From: Streptomyces hiroshimensis
Lineage (GTDB): Bacteria; Actinomycetota; Actinomycetes; Streptomycetales; Streptomycetaceae
Length of the DNA stretch: 64,000 bases
Direction: 5' to 3'
Assembly: GCF_014650335.1 (NCBI RefSeq)
Contig: NZ_BMUT01000004.1
Span: 186,001 to 250,000, forward strand
The notes below the pieces were generated by a model. It searched no databases. It was given only the letters and a program-made list of their open reading frames with translations, and was not told the origin of the DNA. Below, one piece after another: positions 15,903-24,680 of this stretch. The translations under genes and the position numbers were made by a program. How positions within the stretch are numbered: the stretch's first letter is position 1; each line of letters opens with the position of its first letter.

Positions 15903-17552
15903 CTGACTGTCCACCACCTCAACGAACTCCTGCTGATCTGCTCCCTCGTCCTGCTCGTCGCAGTGGCGGCGGTGCGCATCTCTTCGCGCAGCGGGCTGCC
16001 GAGCCTGCTCATCTACCTCGGCATCGGGGTCGCCATCGGCCAGGACGGCATCGGCGTCTCCTTCAACGACGTGGGCCTGACCCAGGTCATCGGCTACGCC
16101 GCCCTGGTCGTCATCCTCGCCGAGGGCGGTCTCGGCACGAAGTGGCACGAGATCAAACCGGCGCTGCCCGCGGCCGCCGTCCTGTCCACCTTCGGCGTCG
16201 CGGTGAGCGTCGGGCTGACCGCCGCGGCCGCGCACTACCTCGCGGGCGTCGACTGGCGCCAGGCCCTGATCATCGGTGCGGTGGTGTCCTCGACGGACGC
16301 GGCGGCCGTCTTCTCCGTCCTGCGCAACGTCCCCCTGCCGTCCCGGCTCACCGGTGTCCTGGAGGCCGAGTCCGGCTTCAACGACGCCCCCGTCGTCATC
16401 CTCGTCGTCGCCTTCTCGGCGGCCGGCCCCGTCGAGCACTGGTACCTGCTGCTCGGGAAGATCGCCCTGGAGCTGGCGATCGGCGCCGCCGTCGGCATCG
16501 CGTTCGGCCTGCTCGGCGCGTACGGGCTGCGGCACGTGGCGCTGCCCGCCTCCGGCCTCTATCCCATCGCCGTGATGGCCATCGCCACCGCCGCCTACGC
16601 GGGCGGCGCCCTCGCGCACGGGTCCGGCTTCCTCGCCGTCTACCTCGCGGCCCTGATCCTCGGCAACGCCAAGCTGCCGCACTGGCCGGCCACCCGGGGC
16701 TTCGCCGAGGGGCTCGGCTGGATCGCCCAGATCGGCATGTTCGTCCTGCTCGGCCTGCTCGTCACCCCGCACGAGCTGGGCGACGACATCATTCCCGCGC
16801 TGGTGGTGGGGCTGGTCCTGACCATGATCGCGCGGCCGGTCTCCGTCTTCCTGAGCACGGCGCCCTTCCGGACCCCCTGGCAGGAGAAGGCCCTGCTGTC
16901 CTGGGCCGGGCTGCGCGGCGCCGTACCGATCGTCCTGGCCACCATCCCGATGGTGGCCGGCGTGGAGGACAGCCGCACGATCTTCAACATCGTCTTCGTG
17001 CTGGTGATCGTCTACACGCTGGTCCAGGGTCCGACGCTGCCCTGGCTGGCGCGGCGCCTGCGGCTGGGCGAGAACGAGCCGGAGGACCTCGGCATCGAGT
17101 CGGCGCCGCTGGAGCGGCTGCGCGGCCACCTGCTGTCCGTCGCCATCCCCGAGGGCTCGCGGATGCACGGCGTGGAGGTCTCCGAGCTGCGGCTGCCCGC
17201 CGGGGCGGCGGTCACGCTGGTCGTCCGGGACGGCAAGAGCTTCGTGCCCCAGCCCGCGACCGTGCTGCGCCGCGGCGACGAGCTGCTCGTGGTGGCCACG
17301 GACCCGGTGCGCGACGCGGCCGAGAAACGGCTGCGGGCGGTCGGCGAGGGCGGCAAGCTGGCGGGCTGGCTGGGTGCGACGGGAAACCACCGGGAACGGT
17401 CCGCCGGACCGGCCCCGGGAAACCCCGGCGGGCCTTCTGCGGAGAGCCCCGCCGGACCCTCCGCCGGGCCCTCCGCCAAACCCCCCGCCGGGCCCTCTGT
17501 GACGAAGGCCATAGGCATATCCAAGGGTCCCCGTATGATAAAGAGGAAGTAA
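15903..17552 (+). CDS. NhaP2/CvrA-type K+(Na+)/H+ antiporter with C-terminal regulatory domain, probable CTG start
   Basis: The 549-aa protein is a CPA1/CPA2-like exchanger. Twelve or so TM segments fill residues 8-390, including the ion-site region E-A-E-S-G-F-N-D-A-P. A cytoplasmic RCK_C/TrkA-C-type domain (about 395-470) follows, then a Pro/Ala/Gly/Ser-rich tail. The frame is open back to TGA 15888. The first helix (T-V-H-H-L-N-E-L-L-L-I-C) requires a start upstream of GTG 15963. CTG 15903 has AAGGGA seven nt upstream and gives the conserved N-terminus (x-T-V-H-H-L-N), so CTG is probably used. Starting at GTG 15963 would cut off the first helix. Confidence 0.88.
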   Translation: MTVHHLNELLLICSLVLLVAVAAVRISSRSGLPSLLIYLGIGVAIGQDGIGVSFNDVGLTQVIGYAALVVILAEGGLGTKWHEIKPALPAAAVLSTFGVAVSVGLTAAAAHYLAGVDWRQALIIGAVVSSTDAAAVFSVLRNVPLPSRLTGVLEAESGFNDAPVVILVVAFSAAGPVEHWYLLLGKIALELAIGAAVGIAFGLLGAYGLRHVALPASGLYPIAVMAIATAAYAGGALAHGSGFLAVYLAALILGNAKLPHWPATRGFAEGLGWIAQIGMFVLLGLLVTPHELGDDIIPALVVGLVLTMIARPVSVFLSTAPFRTPWQEKALLSWAGLRGAVPIVLATIPMVAGVEDSRTIFNIVFVLVIVYTLVQGPTLPWLARRLRLGENEPEDLGIESAPLERLRGHLLSVAIPEGSRMHGVEVSELRLPAGAAVTLVVRDGKSFVPQPATVLRRGDELLVVATDPVRDAAEKRLRAVGEGGKLAGWLGATGNHRERSAGPAPGNPGGPSAESPAGPSAGPSAKPPAGPSVTKAIGISKGPRMIKRK

Positions 17553-17559
17553 TCATTCA

Positions 17560-17578
17560 CTCCCGCTCCCAGCGGGAG
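17560..17578 (+). terminator. Small hairpin after the antiporter gene
   Basis: CTCCCGCT (17560-17567) pairs with AGCGGGAG (17571-17578) over a CCC loop, followed by ATTT. It is a weak intrinsic terminator or attenuator 7 nt past the stop. Confidence 0.4.
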
Positions 17579-17766
17579 ATTTCCCTAGATTCACACCGAA
17601 CCAACTCTGCCTGATGCAGGGCTGGCGCGACCGCACGGCGGCCGCGGTCGCACAAGGCGGCCGGAAGGCATCTACCACGGTCCTGCGCGAGAGGACAGCT
17701 CTCGGCGCGCTCCGTGGCGGCTTGCCGTTCGGTGGCGCGCTACCAGGCGGCGGAAAGGCCTGGGCC

Positions 17767-19038
17767 GTGGCATCCACGGTCAACGAACGGCCCGGATACG
17801 GGCAGCTGCTGCGCACCCCCGGCGCGTGGACGTTCCTGCTGCCGGGCTTCCTGGCCCGGCAGCCGTTCGCGATGCTGACGATCGGCATCCTGCTGCTGGT
17901 CAACGACACCACCGGCTCCTACGGCACCGCGGGTACCGTCTCGGCGACGGCGGGCGTGGCCATGGCCCTGTTCGCGCCGCAGAGCGGCAAGCTCGCGGAC
18001 CGCTTCGGGCAGGCCGCGGTCCTGATCCCCGGTGTCGTCGTGCACGCGGCGGCGATCTCGCTGCTGACGGTGCTCGCGCTCTCGGACGCGCCCCTGTGGG
18101 CGCTGCTGGCGGCCGCGGTACCGGCCGGTGCGTCGACGCCGCAGATCGGCCCGATGGTGCGGGCCCGCTGGGCCGCCAAGCTGGACGGCTCCCCCCTGAT
18201 GTCGACGGCGGCGGCCTTCGAGTCCGTCACCGACGAGTTCACCTTCGTGATCGGCCCGGTGCTGGCCACGGCGCTGTGCACCGGCGTCCACCCGGCCGCC
18301 GGTCTGGTCGCGGAGGCCGTGCTGACCCTGGGCGGCGGTCTGCTGTTCGCCACGCAGCGGCGTACGCAGCCGCAGGCGAGCCGCGCGGCGGCCGGTGGCG
18401 CCGAGGCCGGCAAGCGCGTCTCGGCGCTGTCCGTGCCGGGCGTGCGGGTGCTGGCGGTCGTCATGCTGGGCATCGGCACCGTCTTCGGCGGCATGCAGGT
18501 GTCGATGACCGCCTTCACCAAGGAGATGGGCGAGCCGGGCCTCAACGGTCTGATGTACGGCGCCTTCGCGGCCGGAAACATGATCGCGGGCATCGCCTGC
18601 GGCGTCATCGCCTGGAAGCTGAGCCCGCAGCGCCGTCTGCTGCTGGCCTTCCCGCTGCTGGTGCTGGCCACGACCCCGCTGTGGGCGGCGCACCACATGG
18701 TCCTGCTGGGTGCCCTGGGCATGCTGGTGGGTCTGTGCATCGCGCCGTCGCTGATCACCGGCTACACGCTGGTGGAGAAGCTGGTCCCGGCGGGCGCCCG
18801 TACCGAGGCGTTCACCTGGCTGACCGGCGCCGTCGGCCTCGGCCAGGCGGCCGGCGCGACCGTGGGCGGCCGGCTCATCGACGCCCACGACGCGAGCGCC
18901 GGATTCCTGGTGCCGCTGGGCGGTACGGCGATCGCGCTGGTGGTCCTGCTGGCGCTGCGGAAGGCGCTGACGCCGCACTCGGAGTCGGTCGTCGCGGCAC
19001 GTGGGGTCGGTCACCGTGAGCCCGTCTCGGTGGACTGA
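17767..19038 (+). CDS. MFS transporter
   Basis: The 423-aa, 12-TM major-facilitator protein belongs to the group annotated as putative efflux MFS in Streptomyces. The chosen GTG 17767 gives V(M)-A-S-T-V-N-E-R-P-G-Y-G-Q-L-L-R before TM1 and is preceded by GGAAAGG; an ATG 51 codons upstream would add a basic, non-conserved leader. The inter-TM2/3 loop reads G-K-L-A-D-R-F-G-Q, the MFS A-motif. No substrate can be assigned, and no regulator gene is adjacent. The 214-bp upstream spacer probably contains its own promoter. Confidence 0.85.
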   Translation: MASTVNERPGYGQLLRTPGAWTFLLPGFLARQPFAMLTIGILLLVNDTTGSYGTAGTVSATAGVAMALFAPQSGKLADRFGQAAVLIPGVVVHAAAISLLTVLALSDAPLWALLAAAVPAGASTPQIGPMVRARWAAKLDGSPLMSTAAAFESVTDEFTFVIGPVLATALCTGVHPAAGLVAEAVLTLGGGLLFATQRRTQPQASRAAAGGAEAGKRVSALSVPGVRVLAVVMLGIGTVFGGMQVSMTAFTKEMGEPGLNGLMYGAFAAGNMIAGIACGVIAWKLSPQRRLLLAFPLLVLATTPLWAAHHMVLLGALGMLVGLCIAPSLITGYTLVEKLVPAGARTEAFTWLTGAVGLGQAAGATVGGRLIDAHDASAGFLVPLGGTAIALVVLLALRKALTPHSESVVAARGVGHREPVSVD

Positions 19039-19104
19039 CGGACAGGAATACTGCAGTATGGACCGTCGTTAGCACTCAACGAGTGAGAGTGCCAGGAGGA
19101 GCAA

Positions 19105-19434
19105 GTGCCGACTTACCAGTACCAGTGCACCGAGTGCGGCGAGGGCCTTGAGGCGGTGCAGAAGTTCACCGATGACGCCTTGACCGAGTGCCCCGGCTGC
19201 CAGGGGCGCCTGAAGAAGGTCTTCTCTGCGGTCGGCATCGTCTTCAAGGGCTCCGGCTTCTACCGGAACGACAGCCGTGGCTCGTCGTCCAGCAGCTCGC
19301 CCGCGAAGCCCTCGACGACGTCCTCGTCGTCCGCCTCGAAGAGCTCGGACGCGAAGTCCTCGGCGTCCTCTTCTTCGTCGTCTTCGTCCTCGTCCTCGAC
19401 GAGCACTGCGGCCACCGGCACCTCGGCCGCCTGA
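19105..19434 (+). CDS. FmdB-family zinc-ribbon protein with serine-rich tail
   Basis: The 109-aa protein starts at GTG 19105 behind AGGAGGAG. The N-terminal zinc ribbon has Cys8, Cys11, Cys29 and Cys32 (two C-x2-C pairs) and the family sequence P-T-Y-Q-Y-Q-C. Residues 56-109 are almost entirely Ser/Ala/Thr/Lys and probably disordered. FmdB-type proteins were proposed as regulators of amidase/formamidase operons, but the function of actinobacterial members is not established. The TTCGTCGTC-type repeats encoding the Ser run may be length-variable. A 20-bp terminator follows. Confidence 0.9.
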   Translation: MPTYQYQCTECGEGLEAVQKFTDDALTECPGCQGRLKKVFSAVGIVFKGSGFYRNDSRGSSSSSSPAKPSTTSSSSASKSSDAKSSASSSSSSSSSSSTSTAATGTSAA

Positions 19435-19459
19435 CCGGGCACACCCGGCGCCTTTCTTC

Positions 19460-19503
19460 CCACAGAGCCCTTCGCCTCCCACCGGAGGCGAAGGGCTCTG
19501 TGG
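19460..19503 (+). terminator. Perfect 20-bp stem terminator
   Basis: Arms 19460-19479 and 19484-19503 are fully complementary around a CACC loop. It separates fmdB from the phosphorylase gene. Confidence 0.85.
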
Positions 19504-19534
19504 CATGCGCTGACGCGCCGTTAGGGTGGCTCCC

Positions 19535-20386
19535 ATGGTCGACATGCACAGCGCGCGTGCGGATATAGGCGTCATCGGCGGGTCCGGTTTCTACTCCTTC
19601 CTGGAGGATGTGACCGAGGTCACGGTCATGACGCCGTACGGGTCACCGAGCGACTCCCTCTTCGTCGGCGAGCTCGCCGGACGGAAGGTCGCCTTCCTCC
19701 CCCGCCACGGCCGCGGCCACCACCTGCCGCCCCACCGCATCAACTACCGGGCCAACCTGTGGGCCCTGCGCTCGCTCGGCGTGCGGCAGGTCCTCGCCCC
19801 GTGCGCGGTCGGCGGGCTGCAGCCGCAGTACGGGCCGGGCACCCTCGTCGTCCCCGACCAGCTCGTGGACCGGACGAAGGCGCGGGCGCAGAGCTACTTC
19901 GACGGCGAGATGCTGCCCGACGGCCGGGTGCCCAACGTCGTCCACACCTCCTTCGCCGACCCCTACTGCCCCACCGGGCGCGCGGTGGCGGTCGCGGTGG
20001 CGCGCGGGCACGGCTGGGAGCCGGTGGTGGACGGCGGCACGATGGTCGTCATAGAGGGCCCGCGCTTCTCCACGCGGGCCGAGTCGCGCTGGCACGCCGC
20101 GCAGGGCTGGACGGTCGTCGGCATGACCGGGCACCCCGAGGCCGTGCTCGCCCGCGAGCTGGAGCTCTGCTACACCTCGATGGCGCTGGTCACGGACCTG
20201 GACGCGGGCGCCGAGACGGGCGAGGGCGTCTCGCACGACGAGGTCATGCGGGTCTTCGGGGAGAACGTGGGACGGCTGCGCGAGGTGCTCTTCGCGGCGG
20301 TCACGGCCCTGCCGGAGACCAAGGAGCGCGGCTGTCTGTGCGCGGACGTGCACAAGGGGTGGGACCTGGGTATCGAACTGCCCTGA
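19535..20386 (+). CDS. mtnP: S-methyl-5'-thioadenosine phosphorylase (PNP/MTAP family 2)
   Basis: The 283-aa protein cleaves methylthioadenosine to adenine and methylthioribose-1-phosphate. ATG 19535 lies behind AGGGTGG; a GTG three codons upstream is possible. The phosphate loop G-G-S-G-F-Y (about 15-20), the P-R-H-G-R-G-H motif, I-E-G-P-R-F-S-T-R and G-M-T-G-H-P-E-A are in family order. Base specificity depends on a late strand, here L-V-T-D-L-D. The two Asp residues match the adenine-specific MTAP pattern rather than the Asn of inosine-specific relatives, although M-T-G-x-P-E-A resembles methylthioinosine phosphorylases. Confidence 0.9.
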   Translation: MVDMHSARADIGVIGGSGFYSFLEDVTEVTVMTPYGSPSDSLFVGELAGRKVAFLPRHGRGHHLPPHRINYRANLWALRSLGVRQVLAPCAVGGLQPQYGPGTLVVPDQLVDRTKARAQSYFDGEMLPDGRVPNVVHTSFADPYCPTGRAVAVAVARGHGWEPVVDGGTMVVIEGPRFSTRAESRWHAAQGWTVVGMTGHPEAVLARELELCYTSMALVTDLDAGAETGEGVSHDEVMRVFGENVGRLREVLFAAVTALPETKERGCLCADVHKGWDLGIELP

Positions 20387-20476
20387 GGCCGCCCCTGCCC
20401 CCGGCCGGATATGGAATCATCCATTCCGGAACATCCGGACCATCCGGGCGGAAGCAGTGACAGAAAGGCTTGAGCA

Positions 20477-20950
20477 GTGACGACGAAGACCGGGGTCCTC
20501 GGCGGTTTCAAGGCGTTCCTCATGCGGGGCAACGTCATCGACCTCGCCGTCGCCGTCGTCATCGGCGCCGCGTTCACGAACATCGTGAACGCGGTGGTCA
20601 AGGGCGTGATCAACCCGGTGGTGGGGGCCTTCGGCACGAAGGACCTCGACCACTACGCGGTCTGCATCAAGGGCCCGTGCGCCGTGAACGCCAAGACGGG
20701 CGAGGTCACCCAGGGCGTCTCGCTCCAGTGGGGGTCCGTGCTCAGCGCCTCGCTGACCTTCCTCATCACGGCCGCGGTCGTCTACTTCCTGATGCTGCTG
20801 CCCATGAAGCGCTGGCAGGAGCGGCAGGCGGCCCGGACCCCGGCCGCCCCGGCCAAGGAGACCGAGCTGGAGCTGCTCACCCAGATCCGCGACGCGCTGG
20901 TGGAGCAGCGGCGCGAGCCGGAGGCGGAGACGGTGCCGGCGCAGAGGTAG
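20477..20950 (+). CDS. mscL: Large-conductance mechanosensitive channel
   Basis: The 157-aa protein starts at GTG 20477 behind GAAAGG. The pore helix region F-L-M-R-G-N-V-I-D-L-A-V-A-V-V-I-G-A-A-F is canonical. TM2 (L-T-F-L-I-T-A-A-V-V-Y-F-L-M) follows a periplasmic loop with two Cys residues, and a cytoplasmic C-terminal helix ends in the E-L-L-T-Q-I-R-D-A-L bundle. MscL releases solutes on hypo-osmotic shock. It is 90 bp downstream of mtnP with no terminator between. Confidence 0.96.
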   Translation: MTTKTGVLGGFKAFLMRGNVIDLAVAVVIGAAFTNIVNAVVKGVINPVVGAFGTKDLDHYAVCIKGPCAVNAKTGEVTQGVSLQWGSVLSASLTFLITAAVVYFLMLLPMKRWQERQAARTPAAPAKETELELLTQIRDALVEQRREPEAETVPAQR

Positions 20951-20984
20951 CCGCGCAGGCAGCCCCTCCCCGTACCCTGGACGC

Positions 20985-21194
20985 ATGAGCGACACCGCCC
21001 CCGAGCCCGCCTCCGAGCCCGCACCGCAGCCCCGCAGGAAGCCTGCCGCCGCCCTGATCTTCGACGATCCGCTGGCGCAGCAGTCCTCCGACGACACCGA
21101 CCGCGGCTGGGGCGAGCGACCGGGCAGCGGCGGCGACGGCTCTGCCGCCGACCTGGCCCGCTTCCTGGACGAGAAGCCGCCGCACCACGTCTGA
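20985..21194 (+). CDS. Small conserved-looking acidic protein (69 aa), unknown
   Basis: This short ORF starts at ATG 20985, 34 bp after mscL. After a Pro/Glu-rich N-terminus it has an ordered-looking core (A-A-A-L-I-F-D-D-P-L-A-Q-Q-S-S-D-D) and a C-terminal A-D-L-A-R-F-L-D-E-K-P-P-H-H. From memory similar short proteins occur in other Streptomyces. No domain is recognised; there is no signal or TM. It is probably cotranscribed with mscL. Confidence 0.7.
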   Translation: MSDTAPEPASEPAPQPRRKPAAALIFDDPLAQQSSDDTDRGWGERPGSGGDGSAADLARFLDEKPPHHV

Positions 21195-21308
21195 GCGCGG
21201 GGCGCGGCTGCCTCCGCCGGGGCCCGGCTGCCTCCGCCCCGGCCCGGCTGCCCCCCCTTTACGCGCGCTCCGCGCGCGCCTCGCACGCCGTACGGTGAGA
21301 ATCGCCGT

Positions 21309-22520
21309 ATGAGCGAGGACGCCCCCCGCCCCCTGCCGGACGGCGGACCACCGCCCTCCCGCGTCCTGCGCCGGATGGCGGGCCGCGGGCGCGAGGAGGA
21401 GCACCGGGCGGCCACGCCTCTGGAGCTCTTCTTCGACCTGTGCTTCGTCGTGGCGGTGGCCGTCGCGGGGCGGGAGCTCGTCCACGCGCTGGCCGAGGGG
21501 CACGCGGCGCACGGCGTGCCCGGCTACCTGATGGTGTTCTTCGCCATCTGGTGGGCGTGGGTGAACTTCACCTGGTTCGCCTCCGCGTACGACACGGACG
21601 ACGTCCTGTACCGGGTGGTGACACTGGTCCAGATCGCCGGCGTGCTGATCCTGTCGGCGGGCATCCCGCGCGCGTTCGACGACGCCGACTTCTCGGTGGT
21701 GTGGTTCGGCTATCTGGTGATGCGTCTGGCGCTGGTCTCGCAGTGGCTGCGGGCCGCGGCCTCCACGACGGGCGCGGAGCGGCGGACGGCGCTGAAGTAC
21801 GCGGCCGGAGTGTGCCTGTGCCAGGTGGGCTGGCTGGGCGTGCTGTTCCTGCCGGACCATGCCAAGCCGTGGGTGTTCCTGCTGATGGCCGTCCTGGAGA
21901 TGTCGGTCCCGGCCGTCGCGGAGATGCAGCAGGAGACGGCCTGGCACCCGCACCACATCGCCGAGCGGTACGGGCTGTTCACCATCATCGTGCTGGGCGA
22001 GACGGTCTCGGCGGCCACGGTGGCCGTGCAGTCGGCGCTGGAGGAGAACGAGGCGCTGGACGAGCTGCTGCCGATGGCGGCGGGCGGCCTGCTGCTGATC
22101 TTCGCCGCGTTCTGGATCTACTTCGCCGTCCCCATCCACCTGCACCTGGCCTCGAACCGGCAGGCGTTCCTGTGGGGCTACGGGCACTACCTCGTCTTCG
22201 GGTCGGCGGCCGCGATCGGGGCGGGCATCGAGGTGGCGATCGAGCAGGCCGTCGGCAAGGCGCACGTCTCCGCGTTCGCGGCGGCGGGCGCGGTGACGGT
22301 CCCCGGCGCGCTGTTCATGTTCTCGGTCTGGCTGATCCACTCCCGTCACTACAAACGGGGCCCGGCCCAGCAGTTGGTGCTCCCGATGTCCGCACTGGCC
22401 GTACTGGCCTGCACGTTCGCGGGGGACCGGGCGGTGCTGCTGACGGGGCTCGTCGCGTCGGCGACGGTGGCGACCGGGGTCTGGTTGTCCACAAGGAACC
22501 CACCGCCTACCGAGGCGTGA
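21309..22520 (+). CDS. Low-temperature-requirement A (LtrA) family membrane protein
   Basis: The 403-aa protein has a charged N-terminus, then the LtrA hallmark T-P-L-E-L-F-F-D-L-C-F-V-V-A-V at about residues 38-52. About ten further TM helices follow, including I-W-W-A-W-V-N-F-T-W-F-A-S-A-Y-D and L-F-T-I-I-V-L-G-E-T-V. LtrA was named from Listeria cold growth; its transport or other activity is not established. It stands alone with 13 bp to the S58 peptidase gene downstream, so the two could form an operon. Confidence 0.9.
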   Translation: MSEDAPRPLPDGGPPPSRVLRRMAGRGREEEHRAATPLELFFDLCFVVAVAVAGRELVHALAEGHAAHGVPGYLMVFFAIWWAWVNFTWFASAYDTDDVLYRVVTLVQIAGVLILSAGIPRAFDDADFSVVWFGYLVMRLALVSQWLRAAASTTGAERRTALKYAAGVCLCQVGWLGVLFLPDHAKPWVFLLMAVLEMSVPAVAEMQQETAWHPHHIAERYGLFTIIVLGETVSAATVAVQSALEENEALDELLPMAAGGLLLIFAAFWIYFAVPIHLHLASNRQAFLWGYGHYLVFGSAAAIGAGIEVAIEQAVGKAHVSAFAAAGAVTVPGALFMFSVWLIHSRHYKRGPAQQLVLPMSALAVLACTFAGDRAVLLTGLVASATVATGVWLSTRNPPPTEA

Positions 22521-22533
22521 TACGCATGGCTGT

Positions 22534-23631
22534 ATGACGAACGCAGCCGCCCCAGGGGCAATGGACGCGCTCACCGACGTTCCCGGCATCCGCGTGGGAC
22601 ACGCACACCGCACGGGCCCCGGGGCCCTCACCGGCACCACCGTCGTCCTCACCGCGGAAGGCGGCGCCGTGGCCGCCGTGGACGTCCGCGGCGGCGGCCC
22701 CGGCACCCGCGAGACCGACGCCCTCGACCCGCGCAACCTCGTCCAGCGCGTGGAGGCCGTCGTCCTCACCGGCGGCAGCGCCTTCGGGCTGGACGCCGCA
22801 TCCGGCGTGATGGCCTGGCTGGAGGACTCCGGCCGCGGCTTCCGGGTCGGCCCCGACCCCGCGCAGGTCGTCCCGGTCGTCCCCGCCGCCGCCCTCTTCG
22901 ACCTCGGTCGCGGCGGCGACTGGCGGGCCCGCCCCGATGCCGCGCTCGGCCGGGAGGCCGCCGAGGCCGCGGCGGGCGAGGACGTGGGGGCGCCCGTCGC
23001 CCAGGGCAACGTCGGCGCGGGCACGGGCGCGGTGATCGGCGGACTCAAGGGCGGCGTGGGCACGGCCAGCGTCGTCCTGCCCTCGGGGACGACGGTCGCG
23101 GCGCTGACGGTCGTCAACGCCGCGGGTTCGGCGGCCGATCCGGCGACCGGGATCCTCTACGGGCGCGCCTTCGAGGGCGTGGCCGTAGAGGCCCCCGGCC
23201 GGGAGCGGCACGAGGCCGCGCAGAAGCGGCTGGCCGAGGCGAGGGAGGAGTCCGCGAAGCGCTCGGCGGCATCGGTCCGGCCGCCGCTCAACACCACCCT
23301 CGTGGTCGTCGCCACCGACGCCGCGCTCACCCGCGCCCAGGCACAGAAGCTCGCGGGCACGGCCCATGACGGCCTGGCCCGCTCCGTCCGCCCGGTGCAC
23401 CTGCTCCACGACGGCGACACGGTATTCACCCTGGCCACGGGCGACCGCCCCCTGGTGGCCGAGGACGTCTTCGGCGATGCGGCGACCCTGCTGGCGGCGG
23501 GCGCCGTGAACGAGATCCTTGCGGCGGGCGCGGACGTAGTGACCCGCGCGGTGGTGAAGGCGGTCCTCGCGGCGGAGCCGGTGGACGGCCCGGGCGGGGT
23601 GTTCCCGTCGTACGGGGAGCTGTACGGCTGA
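22534..23631 (+). CDS. P1/S58 family (DmpA-like) self-processing peptidase
   Basis: The 365-aa protein starts D-A-L-T-D-V-P-G-I-R-V-G-H after nine residues, the usual N-terminus of this family. The substrate-pocket L-T-G-G-S-A-F-G-L-D-A-A, the G-N-V-G-A-G-T-G-A and the processing motif P-P-L-N-T-T-L-V-V-V (about 250-259) are present. In the family the chain is cut before a Ser/Thr that becomes the N-terminal nucleophile, here a Thr of the N-T-T motif. DmpA-like enzymes release N-terminal residues or cleave beta-peptides; the substrate is unknown. A cluster of intergenic repeats follows. Confidence 0.9.
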   Translation: MTNAAAPGAMDALTDVPGIRVGHAHRTGPGALTGTTVVLTAEGGAVAAVDVRGGGPGTRETDALDPRNLVQRVEAVVLTGGSAFGLDAASGVMAWLEDSGRGFRVGPDPAQVVPVVPAAALFDLGRGGDWRARPDAALGREAAEAAAGEDVGAPVAQGNVGAGTGAVIGGLKGGVGTASVVLPSGTTVAALTVVNAAGSAADPATGILYGRAFEGVAVEAPGRERHEAAQKRLAEAREESAKRSAASVRPPLNTTLVVVATDAALTRAQAQKLAGTAHDGLARSVRPVHLLHDGDTVFTLATGDRPLVAEDVFGDAATLLAAGAVNEILAAGADVVTRAVVKAVLAAEPVDGPGGVFPSYGELYG

Positions 23632-23649
23632 AGGGACGGCGGGCGTCGT

Positions 23650-23893
23650 GCGCCCTGTAAGGGGCGCGGGGCGGTGTCGATCTGCGGCTCCGCCGCGTGA
23701 GCGCGACAGCAGGCGCCATGCGCCCCATAAGGGGCGCGGGGAACTGCGCGACCAGCCACATACGGCCCGCAGCCGAAGGAAGCCGTGCGGCTGAACGGAC
23801 CCCCCGGCGGGTCCGCCGACGGCCGCAGCGGTCACGCGCCCCATAAGGGGCGCGGGGAACTGCGCGACCAGCCACGTACGACCTGCAGCCGAC
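23650..23893. repeat. Three copies of a Streptomyces-type intergenic repeat
   Basis: Three related units start at about 23650, 23720 and 23836. Each has the hairpin GCGCCCCATAAGGGGCGC (or a one-copy variant CGCCCTGTAAGGGGCG), then GGGGAACTGCGCGACCAGCC and, in two of them, a GCAGCCGA end. They fill the spacer between the convergent S58 peptidase and VIT1 genes. The hairpins may also end transcription. Confidence 0.8.
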
Positions 23894-23923
23894 CAGCCGG
23901 CCGCACACCCCGCGGAGCCCCCG

Positions 23924-24652
23924 TCACACCCCGGCCGCACCCAGCAACGACCCCGCCCCATACGTAACCGCCATCGCAAGCGCCCCGCCCGCCGCATTCC
24001 GCAGCATCGCCCGCCCGGGCGGGGCGTCCCCCATCCGCGCACTCCCCCACCCGCACAGCACGAGCGCGGCGAGCACCGCCACGACGGTGACGGGCAGCCG
24101 TACGTACGGCGGCGGCAGGACGATGGCGAGCAGAGGCAGCAGCGAACCGGCCGTGAAGGCGAGGAAACTCGCCCCGGCGGCCTGCCAGGGGCTGGTGAGT
24201 TCGTCGGGGTCGATGCCGAGTTCGACCTCGGCGTGCGCGCGGAGCGCATCGTGTTCGGTGAGCTGCTCGGCGACCTCGCGGGCGAGGTCGCCGGTGAGCC
24301 CCTTGCCCTCCAGGAGGGCGGTGAGCTCGTCGAGTTCGGCCTGCGGAGCGGTGGCGAGCTCACGGCGCTCCAGCGCGAGCGCGGCCTGTTCGGAGTCGCG
24401 CTGGGTGCTCACCGAGACGTACTCGCCGGCGGCCATGGACATGGATCCGGCCAGCAGCCCGGCGAGCCCGGCGGTCAGCAGCGTGCCGCGTGCGTCGGTG
24501 GCACCGGCGACGCCGACGACGAGGCCGGCCGTGGAGACCACGCCGTCGTTGGCGCCGAGGACGGCAGCCCGCAGCCGGTTGAGGCGGTTGCCGAGAGCAC
24601 CCTCGTGGGGCTCGCCTTCATGCTGCGTAGGGCCGTTGGTGTCATCGCTCAC
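23924..24652 (-). CDS. VIT1/CCC1-family iron/manganese transporter
   Basis: The 242-aa protein starts at GTG 24652 (M-S-D-D-T-N-G-P). It has the family motif G-A-N-D-G-V-V-S-T-A-G-L at about residues 34-45, then A-A-G-E-Y-V-S-V-S. A charged metal-binding helical domain (about 85-150) with E-x-x-E-L/E-x-x-x-Q patterns follows, then three C-terminal TM segments. VIT-type proteins move Fe2+ or Mn2+ with proton exchange at the membrane. The gene stands alone, with 28 bp to the upstream methyltransferase gene on the same strand. Confidence 0.9.
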   Translation of the reverse strand: MSDDTNGPTQHEGEPHEGALGNRLNRLRAAVLGANDGVVSTAGLVVGVAGATDARGTLLTAGLAGLLAGSMSMAAGEYVSVSTQRDSEQAALALERRELATAPQAELDELTALLEGKGLTGDLAREVAEQLTEHDALRAHAEVELGIDPDELTSPWQAAGASFLAFTAGSLLPLLAIVLPPPYVRLPVTVVAVLAALVLCGWGSARMGDAPPGRAMLRNAAGGALAMAVTYGAGSLLGAAGV

Positions 24653-24680
24653 GAGGCGAGGTTCTCACCGGACGAAGCCC

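Noticed and set aside
23650..23893. Possible CRISPR repeats or IS remnants
   Set aside because: Copies are irregularly spaced intergenic hairpin repeats, without spacers, transposase sequence or target duplications.
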